Made by a program: the position numbers and the translations under genes. From assembly GCF_030272615.1 (NCBI RefSeq), contig NC_081409.1, positions 210,744,257-210,808,256 of the forward strand: DNA of 64,000 nucleotides. Reading direction: 5' to 3'. The stretch is from Cryptomeria japonica (Eukaryota; Streptophyta; Pinopsida; Cupressales; Cupressaceae). Shown here in pieces: positions 45,414 to 59,030 of this stretch (within the stretch, counting starts at the first letter, position 1; every line of letters begins with the position of its first letter). The notes under the pieces were generated by a model. The model was not told the DNA's origin, did not search any database, and saw only the letters and a program-made list of their open reading frames with translations.

Positions 45414-46919
45414 TGTTCTGATACTTAATGTTAAGTACCGATGCCAAGCTAATAAGATGAGAGGGGGGGGTGAATCATACAAACTTAATCTTCCATAAAA
45501 ACATCAGATTCAACCTCGGTAACATATATTTCAGTAATATAACCAAAACAGCTAAACATGCAAACTCAAAAGCATATAAACATCATAAACCTCATAACAA
45601 CAGATTTAACGTGGAAACTCAAATAGGGAAAAACCACTATGGGATTTCGGACCCACTAAGAAATATACTCTTCTAGAGTATGCTCGGTTAAAAGCAAATC
45701 ATGTTAAAGATTACAAACACATTGCTAGATGTGACCCAGCTAAGGGATTTCCCTCAGATCTGTTAGGATCTTCACCTTGTTAGAAGTGACCTTGTTAAAG
45801 GATTTCAAACACTCAATCAGAATGTCACCTTGCTAGAGGGTTTTACAAATAAGACTGTTAAGTCCACTCGGTTAAGAGATTTTCTGTCACTTGACAAAAT
45901 AACAGTAATAAAAATATATCTGCAACTTCACATCTAAAATGCTAAAGCAGATTCTTATTTGCTCAAAACAATATAGACATAGAACTAATCTTGTCCATCT
46001 GCTGGGCTCTATACTCTGTTATTCAAAACAGATCTTCAAGCTTCTGTGCTCGGTAATCACTATGTAGCATCCCTGTGCATACACTTGCCCGCATACATTG
46101 TTTATCAACAGTTCCCTATTTATAAACAATTCGCTAACCGCTTAATCTCCTTGATCACATTTCCCATGATCAATCATAGCCATCAGATCTTCAAACTTTA
46201 TCTAGGTTCAATGTATCCTTCGATCTGAAAATGTTTTACCCCACCTTGGAACTTGCATATATTTCTTGGAACTTGTGCTAGGGTATTGCGGTTCAATCTA
46301 AGCTATAGATCTTCTTGCCAATTTTCCTTTGCCATAGATTCTTTAACAAACTTCATTCACGGCATACCAATCATTTAATCATAGCTAGCTCATCAGTTTC
46401 CTTCATTAAATAATGCATGTAATCATTTAATGCATTATGTTATTACTCGGTTGCAACTCGGTAAATACTAAACTTCACTCGGTAGACATTCTGCCTTCAT
46501 TAACCGATAGCGATAACCTTAGGATTTACCGACTAGGTTCTTTGCTCGGTAACATAGTATAGTATTAACCTTTCAATCAATAACATATGTAGGATATCAA
46601 AACAATCTAATCATCATGATCTCATCATTGTCTAACTCGGTAATAGTTGCCCATTGAATAACTTATTTCTCCCCTTATCCATCATATTCTTTCTGTGTCT
46701 TTTACCGACATCTTTATACTCATCAAATCATACTTCTGAAGATATGGCAACATCATACTGATTTAGAAAATCAATTTCTTGACATCAATGACAAAATAAT
46801 AATATTAAGATAGTAAACATCCTTAATCAGTTTAATCCATAATCATCAACAACCTTCTCAATATCCTTATTGAAACGCCAACAATCTCTCCTTGTCTGTT
46901 ATAATGCCAAATGCCAACA
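45414..46919 (-). repeat. 3' LTR of Copia E
   Basis: In plus sense it starts TGTTCTGATACTT and ends AATGCCAACA. It lacks four bases present at the start of the other LTR (TGATAGTTCTG). It holds TTGACATCAATGACA near 46776 and the GGGAAAAACCAC region near 45624, and the G-run near 45460. A minus-strand TATAAATA lies at 46117-46124. Confidence 0.95.
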
Positions 46920-46932
46920 ATCTCCCCCTTTG
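46920..46932 (-). other. Polypurine tract of Copia E
   Basis: CAAAGGGGGAGAT on the minus strand directly precedes the 3' LTR. Two similar tracts lie upstream at 47025-47036 (ATGGGGGAGAA) and 47066-47077 (CAAAGGGGGAGA). There is no gene between 46933 and 47317. Confidence 0.9.
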
Positions 46933-47317
46933 GCATTGATGGCAAAACCAATTGATTTGACCTAATTGATTCGAATTGCTGTGAGATTCTGAAATGTTGA
47001 AATTCTCTCTTTCTGTCATCAGAATTCTCCCCCATACATTAGTCTTCTCCTCTTTTCTTTTATCTTCTCCCCCTTTGACAACAATGCCAAAAAGTAAAGA
47101 ACTAAAACATAATTTCTTCCTGTATGAAGTGATTTCCTGCTGTTATGTGTCAACTTAGTCTCGATCAGAGCGTTTTGTCTTCAATTCATGTTCCCTTTAT
47201 TGTTTCCTGTATTGTTTCCTATGCACCTTTAGAAAACATCCTAAAGTGTGTAAATCAGCATCAACTCCTAAAAGATATTCTGTAGAGTCATTGAATTGAT
47301 TCTTTCACTGAACTCGA

Positions 47318-49009
47318 TCAGTGAGTAGAAGATAGGGGTAGGACCCCTAACTTACTTCTGAGATACTCAAAAGTGTCCCTTGGAAGTGGCTTGGTGAAGA
47401 TATCTGCTATTTGTTCCTTTGTGCTAACATATTCCAACACCACTTTCTTCTCTTGAGCTTCTTCTCTAAGATAATGATATTTGATAGAGATGTGTTTTGT
47501 CTTAGAGTGCATAATAGGATTCTTTGAAATGTTAATGGCACTAGTATTGTCACAAAATATAGTTACTGGCTCGGTAACTTTCTCATTTATACCTTCCAAC
47601 AGTTATTTGATCCATGCTATGTTGGTACAATTCAATGCCGCAACAACGTATTCAGCTTCTGTTGTTGACTGTGAAACAAATCCTTGTTTCTTGCTAAGCC
47701 AACTCACTAGTCTTTCTCCTAAAAAAAAAGCTCCTCCACTTGTGCTTTTCCTGTCATCAATGTTGCCTGCCCAATCAGCATCAATATAAACTTTTAAATC
47801 AAAATCATTTCTTTTTTGATATACTAAGCCATAATCCTTAGTGCCTTTCAAGTATCTGAAAATCCTCTTGATTGCTGTCATGTGTGTTTTCTTAGGATCT
47901 GTAGAGAATCTTGCAACTATACCTACTGCATGTGCTATGTCTGGCCTGCTATGAACAACATATTGTAGCTTTCCATTCATGGATTGGTAAAGTGTCTCAT
48001 CAACAGATGCAGATTCATCATTCTTTGATAGTTTACAGTTGGTAGTCATAGGAGTACTTCCTGGTTTTGAATCCTCCATTCCAAATTTCTTCAAGATTTC
48101 CTTTATGTACTTGGATTGAGTAATGAAAATCTCATCTTTCATTTGCAGTATATGTAAACCTATAAAATACTTTATCTCACCGATTAATGACATCTCAAAT
48201 TCTTTTCTCATTTCATTTCCAAAGTTCTTACATAGAGAGTCATTTCCACAAAATATAATATCATCAACAAATATGGCTGAGATCAGTATTCCATTTTCAT
48301 CATTCTTCATGTAAATATTGTTGTTTTCACTTATTCTTATAAAACCAATCTTGATTAAATAAGAGTGAAATCTTTCATACCATGCTCTAGGTGCTTGTTT
48401 CAGACCATATAAAGCTTTGTTCAATTTACATACTTGATCTTTATTATTGTCTTCAGCAAATCCTTTAGGTTGTTCAATAAAAACTTCTTCTAACATACCA
48501 TTCAGAAATGCAGATTTGACATCCATTTGATATACCTTGAAATTATTGTAAGCAGCATATGTCAACAATGTTCTTACTCCTTCAAGTCTTGCTATAGGTG
48601 CAAAAGTCTCACCATAATCAATTCCTTCTTCTTGGGTATAACCTTTGCAAACTAGTCTTGCTTTATTTTGAATGACCTCTCCTTTTTCATTTAGCTTGTT
48701 TCTGAAAATCCATTTTGTACCGATTACATTTTTGTCCTTCGGTCTTGGGACCAGTGTCCATGTGTCATTCTTCTTGATTTGATCAATCTCTTCTATCATA
48801 ACATTTATCCAATCTTCACTGTTAAATGCCTCTTTCACTATTCTCGGTTCAAATTCAAATATCAGACATGTGTTTTGTCTCAGTTTGTTCCTTGTCATCA
48901 CTGGATCATCCTTATCTCCTATAATCTGACTTGGTGCATGATGTCTTCTAACATATTTGGCTAATACAGGCTCGGTAGGCTCTGTATGATCTTCTTCATC
49001 ACTCGGTAA
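47318..49009 (-). pseudogene. pol: Copia E reverse transcriptase and RNase H
   Basis: This is the end of the single gag-pol frame. RT shows NVIGTKWIFRNKLNEKGEV, VYQMDVKSAFLNG, LNKALYGLKQAPRAWYERF and an intact active-site box FVDDIIFCGND. RNase H shows DADWAGNIDDRKSTSGG, STTEAEYVA and CDNTSAINISKN, and ends LGVLPLSSTH. All usual catalytic acids are visible. One in-frame TAA at about 47600 (WIK.LLEG, where related elements have Gln) cuts the RNase H. Another stop at about 49010 separates it from integrase. Without those two changes this region would look functional. Confidence 0.93.
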
Positions 49010-50467
49010 CTAGATATTCTCTTCATTTCCTTCTGTAGTTTTCTCGGTAGGACTTGTCGGTTGAACATAGACAAATTCATCATAATCTTCTGGTTCCTTG
49101 GAATTTCTTTCATCATTTCTTTCTGCAAATTCATCAATTTTCACATTTGCACTTTCTACTATTTTGTTAGATGATTTGATCAGACATTTAAATGCTTTAC
49201 TTCTAGAAGAATAACCAAGAAATGTTCCTTCTTCACTTTTCTGATCAAACTTGCCATTTCTATCATCCTTGTGTGCATAGCATCTACTTCCAAAGATTTT
49301 AAAATAACTTACATTAGGTTTCTTGTCATACCAGATTTCATATGGTGTCTTCAAAGTACCTTTCTTCAGTTGTACTCGGTTCAAGGTGTAAACTGTTGTG
49401 CTTATTGCTTCTCTCCAAAATGTTTGTGGTACTTTCTTTTCAATCATCAGGGTTTTGGCACAATCCACAATAGATATGTTTCTTCTCTCAGCAATTCCAT
49501 TTTGTTTTGGAGTTCTCGGTGCAGAGACTTGTCTTTTTATATCATGATCATTGCAGAATAAGTTGAACTCATCAGATGTGAACTCTCCTCCTCTATCTGA
49601 TCTAAGACATTTCAGTTGTCTTCCTATTTCATTTTCAACTCTTGCCTAGTACCATTTAAACATTTGAAAAGCTTTTGATTTTTCTTTTAAAAACATAATT
49701 GACATCATCCTTGAGTAATCATCCACAAATAATATGAAATATTTATCACCATAATAACTTTGAACTTTCATAGGACCACAAAGATCAGTGTGCACAAGAT
49801 CTAAAATTCCCTTAGAAGTGTAAGACTTACTTGTAAAGCTTGATCTTGTCATTTTACCCATTTGGCATCCTTGGCACATAGCATTCTCAGGTTTTTCAAG
49901 ACTCAGTAGACCTCTTACTTGGTGCTTCTTGCTTATTTTGATCAGATTATCAAAATTTACATGACAAAACCTTTTATGTCATAACCAGGTATCATCTATC
50001 TTTGCATACAAACATTTATTCCGAGTTGAGTCAAGGTGAAATGTGTTACCTTTTGTTTGTGTCTTGGTAGCAGCTGACTTTCCATCCTTGTCATGAACTT
50101 TGACAATTCCTTTCTGAAATTCTATTCGGTATCCTATATTGTTTAGCTGTGCTACACTCAACAAATTGTATTTCAAACCTTCAACCCAATAAACATCATT
50201 GCATCTTGCATTATCAAGAAGTGTTATGGATCCTTTACCTCTTACCAGACATGGTGCATCATTACCAAATCTTACATAGCCTCCATCATAGTCTTCTAAC
50301 ATAACAAACTTGTGTTTATCACCTGTCATGTGATGTGTGCATCCGTTATCTATGATCCAAGAATCATTAGTATTTATGTGAGATATAAGGGCTTTTTCTT
50401 CATACCTTTCTTCATCTAATCCATCTTTGATAGCCACGTAAACTACTTCCTCTATATCAGTTTCATC
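49010..50467 (-). pseudogene. pol: Copia E protease and integrase
   Basis: The protease site WIIDNGCTHHMTGD keeps the catalytic Asp in the D-N-G form. The pre-integrase region ends WL.HKRFCHVN, with a TGA where Trp is the norm (about 49980). The zinc-binding HHCC (HKRFCHVN, CQGCQMGK) and the DDE acids (HTDLCGP, RSDRGGEF, NGIAERRN) are all present. A further TAG follows MFKWY (about 49647). The C-terminal part has the TPYEIW block and an acidic linker rich in Glu. The frame is the same as gag and RT. Confidence 0.92.
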
Positions 50468-51499
50468 TGATTAATCATCATTGGATTCCTCATTGGCTAT
50501 TAAGCATGACTTTCTATCTCTTCTTCTGAGGTCTCGGTGTCCTCTGTAATGATTATCTTTCTGTCTATCATCTCGGTAATCTCTCTTTTCAGTAGAATCT
50601 TTATTAGGATAGTTAGAAGCCATATGTCCTATCTCATCACAATTGAAACATTTCAAAGGTAGTTTTCCTTTATACTTACCTTTGCCTCTCGGTAACCTTC
50701 TGGCTAATAGTGCTTCAAACTCTTCTTGCTTTCTGATTTCCTCATACAGTTTGTGTACTTCTTCCATGTTCTTGCGAAATCTTTCACTTGCTCCACTATG
50801 ATCCCCTTTAGTGTACTTACTCATTCTATCATTGTAATCATCAGATTCACCAATATGAAAAGAACTAAATGCATATTCAACTTTATTTACCGATGACCCA
50901 CTATTATCAAAGTTACTTAACTCAAATGCATGTAGCTTACCAATAGTAGCATCTAAAGAAACTGGCATATTAGGTACAGACCTCAATTCATTGATTGCAG
51001 AGACTTGGATTGCATAAGCTGGTAGAAGGGTTCTTAACAACTTACTTGTTATATCCTTTTCTTCAATAGTTCCACCTCCTCCTTTGATTTGATTGACAAT
51101 CTCCTTTAGTCTTGTACTATACTGGGTTATGTTCTCACCTTCATTCATCCTCATAGATTCAAGTTGTCCTTTTAGACTATCCACTTTTGCTCTTTGAACA
51201 TGTTCATCTCCACCATACACAGATATGAGCTTGCCCTACATAGCCTTTGCATCATTGCAGCCTTCTAGATCATTAAACTCTAAATCGGTCAATGCAGATG
51301 TTATTTCAATCATTGCTTGGATATGTTCTTGCTTTTCCTTTATCTCTTCCATTGTCAATGGATAGGTGCTCGGTATAATGAAATCATTCTCTAGATAATA
51401 TACAGCATATTCTCCAACTCCTGATAGGTGCAGCTTCATCCTTTTGTGCCATGTAGAGAAACTTGACTTGTTCAGCTTCGGTGCATCACTCTTATACAT
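50468..51499 (-). pseudogene. gag: Copia E gag
   Basis: The ATG at 51499 (MYKSDAPKLNKSSFSTW) lies 52 bases after the primer site. A TAG at about 51234 replaces the Trp expected in AM.GKL. From there the frame is open through LRTLLPAYAIQVSAINELRS and a charged linker to a zinc knuckle CFNCDEIGHMASNY, whose last Cys has become Tyr. A TAA after NEESNDD (near 50468) ends the gag part. Gag would package RNA, but the damaged knuckle and the stops argue against function. Confidence 0.9.
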
Positions 51500-51550
51500 C
51501 TTTGGATCTTTTCCTCAAGTACCTTTAAACTTTTCTTTCTGGAGTCCAAA

Positions 51551-51562
51551 GCTCTGATACCA
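51551..51562 (-). other. Primer-binding site of Copia E
   Basis: TGGTATCAGAGC on the minus strand, two bases inside the 5' LTR boundary. The initiator tRNA-Met type is the same as in the other Copia elements here. Confidence 0.95.
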
Positions 51563-51564
51563 AT

Positions 51565-53096
51565 TGATAGTTCTGATACTTAATGTTAAGTACAGATGCC
51601 AAGCTAATAAGATGAGAAGGGGGGGTGAATCATACAAACTTAATCTTCCATAAAAACATCAGATTCAACCTCGGTAACATATATTTCAATAATATAACCA
51701 AAACTGCTAAACATGCAAACTCAAAAGCATATAAACATCATAAACCTCATAACACCAGATTTAACGTGGAAACCCAAATAGGGAAAAACCACTGTGGGAT
51801 TTTGGACCCACTAAGAAATATACTCTTCTAGAGTATGCTCGGTTAAAAGAAAATCATGTTAAAGATTACAAACACATTGCTAGATGTGACCCGGTTAAGG
51901 GATTTCCCTCAGATCTGTTAGGATCTTCACCTTGTTAGAAGTGACCTTGTTAAAGGATTTCAAACACTCAATCAGAATGTCACCTTGCTAGAGGGTTTTA
52001 CAAATAAGACTGTTAAGTCCACTCGGTTAAGAGATTTTCTGTCACTTGACAAAATAACAGTAATAAAAATCTATCTGCAACTTCACATCTAAAATGCTAA
52101 AGCAGATTCTTATTTGCTCAATACAATATAGACATAGAACTAATCTTGTCCATCTATTGGGCTCTATACTTTGTTATTCAAAATAGATCTTCAAGCTTCT
52201 GTGCTCGGTAATCACTATGTAGCATCCCTGTGCATACACTTGCTCGCATACATTGTTTATCAACAGTTCCCTATTTATAAACAATTTGCTAATCGCTTAA
52301 TCTTATTGATCACATTTCCCATGATCAATCATAGCCATCAGATCTTCAAACTTTGTCCAGGTTCAATGTATCCTTCGATCTGAAAATGTTTTACCCCACC
52401 TTGGAACTTGCATATATTTCTTGGAACTTGTGCTAGGGTATTGCGGTTCAATCTAAGCTATAGATCTTCCTGCCGATTTCCTTTGCCATAGATTCTTTAA
52501 CAAACTTCATTCACGGCATACCAATCATTTAATCATAGCTAGCTCATCAACTTCCTTCATTAAATAATGCATGTAATCATTTAATGCATTATGTTATTAC
52601 TCGATTGCAACTCGGTAAATACTAAACTTCACTCGGTAGACATTCTGCCTTCATTAACCGATAGCGATAACCTTAGGGTTTACCGACTGGGTTCCTTAGG
52701 GTTTACCGACTAGGTTCTTTGCTCGGTAACATAGTATAGTATTAACCTTTCAATCAATAAGATATGTAGGATATCAAAACAATCTAATCATCATGATCTC
52801 ATCATTGTCTAACTCGGTAATAGTTGCCCATTGAATAACTTATTTCTCCCCTTATCCATCATATTCTTTCTATGTCTTTTACCGACATCTTTATACTCAT
52901 CAAATCATACTACTCAAGATATGGCAACATCATACTGATTTAGAAAATCAATTTCTTGACATCAATGACAAAATAATAATATTAAGACAGTAAACATCCT
53001 TAATCAGTTTTATCCATAATCATCAACAACCTTCTCAATATCCTTATTGAAATGCCAACAATCTCTCCTTGTCTGTTATAATGCCAAATGCCAACA
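51565..53096 (-). repeat. 5' LTR of Copia E
   Basis: In plus sense it runs from TGATAGTTCTG to AATGCCAACA. Near 52670-52720 the phrase TTAGGGTTTACCGACT is duplicated in tandem, which the 3' LTR lacks, so this happened after insertion. Other differences are scattered single bases. Confidence 0.95.
52272..52279 (-). promoter_or_regulatory. TATA box in 5' LTR of Copia E
   Basis: TATAAATA on the minus strand (context TTTATAAATAGGGAAC), conserved in the 3' LTR at 46117-46124. It would start the genomic RNA. Confidence 0.6.
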
Positions 53097-53101
53097 GCAT
53101 A

Positions 53102-53645
53102 CTCCACTATATTATTCAGCCATAAAGCAATATAGAGTTACAATGAATATCTCTAAATCATCAATCCATTCAATGAATTCTCATGTGTCCAAGCATGAAT
53201 CCCCAAATCACATGCCATGCTTCACAAATGCAATCCTCCAAGGGACTCAATACAATGACAGCCCAAAACCACTAGCCAACATTAACCACTAAATATGTGC
53301 ATGCTTTTATAGACCCAAGCTCACACAAAAACAACTAGTGGTAAAGTAAAACCATGTGCTAACTACCCCTTGACCCCACATTTAATATTGGGTACTAAAT
53401 TTTATGTTTTAAAAAAATATATTTTTCCCCAATATTAAATAAATATAATATAATAATCCCAATGTTACAATACAACTCATCAAGTGACCCCGAGAATATT
53501 CCCAAGGAATATCTACATGTTGCATGTCCGTGTGAAACATCACATAATAAATAATACATTATATATCCAAGGGAAACCACATAATAAGTAAATATTACAA
53601 TTACAACATTATTATGCAAGTTGTACAACACCTATTTTCTCAACA
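53102..53645 (-). repeat. 3' LTR of element D, right piece
   Basis: It continues the LTR interrupted at 45413 and ends (plus sense) TTCTCAACA. The first 240 bases match 59210-59465 of the other LTR. The remainder has no partner because that copy is truncated. The 78-codon ORF at 53395-53631 is AT-rich and looks accidental. Confidence 0.8.
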
Positions 53646-56600
53646 TTCTCCCACTTGTTGTATACATTGCATAAGGGTCAATCAATGAAATACATCATCA
53701 TAGCCATACATGTAACCACATGAATCTCCAACATGCTTTTGTGCTCTAACAAGATACTTGCAATAAAACCAAGTGACCACCATCTCAAGCAAGAACTCCT
53801 CTCATCCTCCAACATGCCACCTATGGAAGAAAATGAACAAGCCAAGGTGAAGATGCACCAATCCATGATCGCAAGCATAAAATTCAAAATGATAAAAAAG
53901 GCTCCAAGCTACTGTCATAAAGTGAAAACCCACATGATTGAAAATGACATCCACAACACACATCAATACATCCAACCATCCATACCTCCTTGGTATAAAG
54001 AACATCTAGTAAACCCATGCCAATATCATATCAACCCATAAACCACAATCAATCTCCCTATATCAAAAGCTATCAATGAAGTACAATCATATCTCGGAAC
54101 TCTCACTGCATGGGTAGTACCAAATTTTAAATGAAGCTCAAAGCATATCAAGTCTACCAATAACCGCTCATATCAAGGTGTGATAAGTAAATCAAAACTT
54201 TTAGTACCAAGAACAATCATAATGATCCACACATGCAACTCAACTATTGCATACTCTCCCATAATATGTCACCATCCTCCCAAACAAGAGAAACCTCATA
54301 GAATGAAGAGAGAAAACCTCTAAACCATAACTTGTCCTTCTACCAACACCTCAAATAAGCAACATTGTCTCTTCAAAACAACACCCAAAAGAGAAGCCAA
54401 AATTGTTAGATAGATCTGATATCGGGAGTAAACTAAGAGGGGGGGTGAATCAATTTACCATAAAAAATCAGAACTTATGCATATCAAAACCAATAAACCG
54501 GAGCACAAAGAAACCAACACAATGAAGGATAGAACATGAAAGCACAATACACACAACACTAATAGTTTGACATGGAAAACCCGGTAAAGGGAAAAACCAC
54601 AGTGGGAAACCCTACCCATAATCAAATAATACTTCTACACCAATATGTGAAATTACAATGGGGATTGCACTTGCAATCAGGCCACCCACCTAGAGCTCAC
54701 TGCTCATCACAAAAAGAAGTCTCACTGACTTACAAAGCATCAAACTACAATCTGAAAAGAATGAACTATGAAAGTAGCATCTCCTAATGCTTGATACAGT
54801 TCTGGTTAAGCACGAATGTCTACCCTACAATACAAAAACCTTCCTCGAATGATATATCACTTGTTTGCACATAAACCTTCCTCTGATAATGCAGACATAA
54901 CCATCAATCCCATCGATCTATCGATATCCAAATTACATGAATAAGTCACCTATAAATACAGATCAACAACCTTATTGACAAGGTCGGCTAAACCCTAAAC
55001 CCATACAACCATAATAACAAAAATTACATTACACAGTATCACCAAACCAATATTATGATTTACATTACATAGCATGGACCTAAATAAAGTACCCAAACAA
55101 TTCCATCCACAATAAATTCCGCTAAGACCAAAATCCAACACGCTTCACCAACCAGTAGAAACCCTTAGTGAAGTAACACAAAAAGTCTAACCGGATCCAA
55201 ATAGGACCACCATAACAACACGCCAGCCAATGCAAAGTCACCAAACACTCAGAATATGATCAAGAAGCACCTTTAGAATGATAGAAACCGATTCCATAAG
55301 CCGGACCAAAATCGTCTGACCAAATCATCAAATATCACTTATCGGTAAAGCTAACCCGTAAAGCTAACTGGTACCGAGAAATACCAACTGGGAACATAAA
55401 TGGTAGTTAGCGGAGCACCAAAACATGAACCAAAAGAATATGGAAAACAAATAGCCATCTAGAGTAAGCATCGAAAACTGATTCCAGAGATCTAATCATA
55501 TCGGATCAGAATCATAGCCAAAACCAAGATGATCACCAAGACTAACCATGATAGGTCCAACTGGGATAGTCTCCAACTGGGATACAATGTTGACATCAAT
55601 GACAACACTTAACCAAATCCAGCATATTGCCAACAAAAACAACACCCAAAACCACATTCAATCTCTTAGATCAAACCAACATAAGTATCATGTAATGCCA
55701 ACATGGATGTAAGTCTCTCATAACCAAGAAGATAAAAATCATAATAACCATTCCCAATGAAGGAAATCTGCCCACTAAACCATCTCCTAACATCCTCGAA
55801 ATGATATCATAATATTAAACCATATGCACAAGGAGATAACCAATGTTATACATCTATCAAAATGAACCCTCTAGAACTAAACATCTCCATAGCTCAAGAT
55901 CCATATCTATGAAAGATAAGCATAAACACAATGCACCTGAAAGGAACAATGGGCAATACCTCTCAAGTAGTAAATTGTCGAGTAGACCAAGAGTGGAGAG
56001 TGAGAATGCTCATCAAGCTATCCAAGTCATCATGACTCACACTAAGAACAATCTCCTCTCAAGTCCATACCAGGTGAATGCTCCTCAGACTTCCTGCTGA
56101 AATCAATAACCATCTCAACACATATCTCTAATCACAAGAGAATACCAACATCACCAATATCTCCATGTATCTATGAGCACCTGTAACTGATCAATCCATT
56201 CCAAACTCCAAATGCAACATAGCATCATCATGAAGTAATCAAGCAAATGATCATACACTTAATACAAAGAGAACCAACCAAGATCAATGTCAAAGCTCCA
56301 ACCATGGAATCAAGAACATAAGCATGACAACATGATCTAACATCCCCTCCAAGTAGATAACATGCTCCATATGAACATATCAAATAACCATATCATGCAA
56401 AACTTCTAATCTAGAATCAAGAGTGCATCATGACATAATATTGACCATCCTATCAAACATGGATAATATGTCAAATGAAAGCATAATACCACACCTCAGC
56501 CAAGGAATCCATGAGTCCTCCAAGATGTCCACATCCTCAAATATCATGAAGATCACTTGTAACCGTCTCCAATCAAAATGAAGATAACAATCTCCTAGTA

Positions 56601-59016
56601 GAGTACTTGTAAATGTGAATGACCCTCTACAACAACAAGATCAAGAGCTCCTCCAACATCTACACACTCAAAAGATCATCCACCATCCAATGGTAATTAT
56701 ACATCACTGCCAACAACTCCCACTAAACCATGATACCAAGTCACACATGGCATCGTGATAACCATCTCCTATGTGAAGAACATTCAGGTCTACACACATA
56801 CAAGTGAAAAGTTAATAATATCAAGTGTAACCATGAAATCCAATCCAAGAAGATACATACAACCACCAACAAAACCACCAATCAGGAATCAATCCTACAC
56901 CGCTAATACATCACTGTCAAAAGATCCCACTGAAAGTGTAACCAATGAATAACCAAGCTATGATGACATCATGATAAACCACATGCTATAAGTCCCATCA
57001 CCAGCTATCTAGGTACTATAAACATCATCCATCCTCTTATCTCAAAACAAAGATACCAATGCACAAATGACCACAGACAAGGCCAACCAACAAGTATGCA
57101 CCACAATGAATCAAACCTGGTGGATATAGACAGTCCACAACTAAGTCATCCCAATGTAATCAATAGGTTGTGTATCCTACAAATCACATAACTCATAGAT
57201 CCAATTACTGAACATGCAAACTCATTATCGCATTAGTAAACTACAAACTGAGATATCAAAGAGAATAATCATATAGACAACATGACTCAAACACCAAATC
57301 AACATCCGATCTGATTTGCCAAACATATCCATAACCAAGTACCATAGTCAAGGAACAAAATAAGCATCAAGGAGATAAGAACAACCTCCTAACATCAAAC
57401 CAAATCACCACAAACATTACTATGTCATGTCAATGTAAAACATGTACCTACATACCCATGGCACCATAATCATAACCAATTGTGTACCTGCACTCAACTA
57501 TCACCCACATGAAACTCCAAGTCTCAAACCATGTCCTACCATGTCCTCAAACCAAGAAGAACCTGTGTACCTGTCACCATCAAATTCCAACTCTGAAAAA
57601 TACTTGTAAACCTATACCAAGGAGAACCATATCTAGTAATCAGTTGTAGCATCATAAATATCTCATAAAAACATGTACTCCCTCGAGGTTTCACCTCATG
57701 ACCCGTTCGGATGCACTCACACTCACACCCCAAATCTCAAGCACCTACAAGTGATAAAAAAAAATACACACCTCTCCAAACTTATCAAACTGATAAAATA
57801 ACAACACCACATTTTAGTCAACTAAACATGCTCTCCAATGCCTATTCGAAATCAAAAATCTAATTTTGTATGCAAAAAATTATGACCAAAATTGTGAAAA
57901 GGAGAATGTCTTTCTTTTGGGCTCCAAAAACATGTCAAAATGCCAAAATCGGGGAACTAGACCTATACCAAACTATAGTGTTTAGAATCAGATTTCCAAT
58001 GAGTATAAGAAGTCGAAAATCCGACATCTCGGGTGAAAGTTATGCCAGTTGGAAGAAAACGTCAAATTTCGCTATATGGGGATCACATGGACTTAAAAAA
58101 TTTATCAATTTCTCAAAGTCCAAATTCCAAAAAAATTCTCCAATTGGACTAAAAATAATCTCAAAAGTTTTCCAAAAATTAATTTCCTTTGTGGGGCCTG
58201 TTGGTCAAACCCCTACTCATCTCCCAACAAAATTAGATGTCAATAATAATATTTTATTTAAAAACATTTAATAATAAAACATGGTGGGCTATTTTTTCAT
58301 TTATTAAAAATGGCGGTATTTTTTTTAAATTGGTGGTTTAAATTTCTTTTGGTTTGGCACATGGTAGGGGGGCCCACCCAACTGAGGACTAGTGGAGAAC
58401 CCACCAACAGAGCTGTCGGTGGTAGTCGGCAGGGCCGCCGATGGTAGTTGACAGGTTTGTCGATCGACAATTTCTGTCGATACGCAAGTACTATGCCTGT
58501 GCAGGGGTACAGTGTGTGGTGGCCCATCACCCCCAAAACAAATAAGATTTGTTTTACAAAAAAATTAACTCCAACGAGAAAAAGAAATATTTCTATTTTC
58601 TGCAGACATTGTGCCGAAATTTGACGCCCGTCATGACCATCCACCAATTTTTTTTTGCAATTTTTCCAACTGTAGGAAAAATGGGGCAAATTATATATCA
58701 ATTTTCATTTCTTAACCAACCTAGGTCCAATGGAAAGGTTCTTTTTGTTCCACGAAGTCATTTATGTAAACTCCGCCCAAAACTCTCATTTAAATGCACA
58801 TCCAAAGGAAACCCTTTTGACCTAATATTTTCCAAACCCCAAATCTACAAACAACCCATCATAACAACAAAACTAAAATCCTTAGATTTGCAATAAAACA
58901 ACTTGCAATTGTGTTCCATACCTTGTAATGTCTCAATCCTTTCATGCATAAACATGACTTCCACTTTGCACCTCTTCCACTCAAGCTAGGGTTATCATTC
59001 AAAATCAATCATGAAA
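53646..59016 (-). other. Interior of element D, non-coding
   Basis: No Gag, protease, RT or integrase motif was found on either strand. The DNA is rich in CA/CATC-type phrases (plus strand) and has only short chance ORFs. A more GC-rich patch at 58340-58520 (GGCAGGGCCGCCGATGG) and a polypurine tract next to 53645 are the only distinctive parts. The interior is split by a solo LTR at 54404-55635. Confidence 0.65.
54404..55635 (-). mobile_element. Solo Copia-type LTR inside element D
   Basis: In plus sense TGTTAGATAGATC to ATTGCCAACA, 1232 bp, with no interior. Flanks AAAAT (54399-54403) and AAAAC (55636-55640) differ at one base, so it is a probable aged target duplication. It is related to the LTR at 385-1442: both contain GCCTAGAGCTCACTGCTC and a GGAAACCCTACCCA-like stretch. 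It shows TTGACATCAATGACA near 55590 and the G-run near 54438. Confidence 0.78.
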
Positions 59017-59028
59017 TCTCTAATACCA
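59017..59028 (-). other. Decayed primer-binding site of element D
   Basis: TGGTATTAGAGA on the minus strand matches the iMet primer site TGGTATCAGAGC at 10 of 12 positions and sits two bases from the LTR. Confidence 0.7.
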
Positions 59029-59030
59029 AT

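Larger units (their letters stand above)
45414..53096 (-). mobile_element. Young Copia retrotransposon E (7.68 kb)
   Basis: This is a full-length minus-strand Copia with perfect GCATA target duplications (45409-45413 and 53097-53101). The LTRs are 1506 and 1532 bp. They look about 97% alike by eye, with one notable difference: an extra 30-bp duplication in the 5' copy. The interior has the iMet primer site, one gag-pol frame of about 1,390 codons, and a polypurine tract. The gag-pol frame has six in-frame stops and no frameshift. It is the youngest complete retroelement here but is not autonomous as read. Confidence 0.96.

Noticed and set aside
47481-47789. Plus-strand ORFs across 47481-49561
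   Set aside because: Shadows of the minus-strand Copia E pol.
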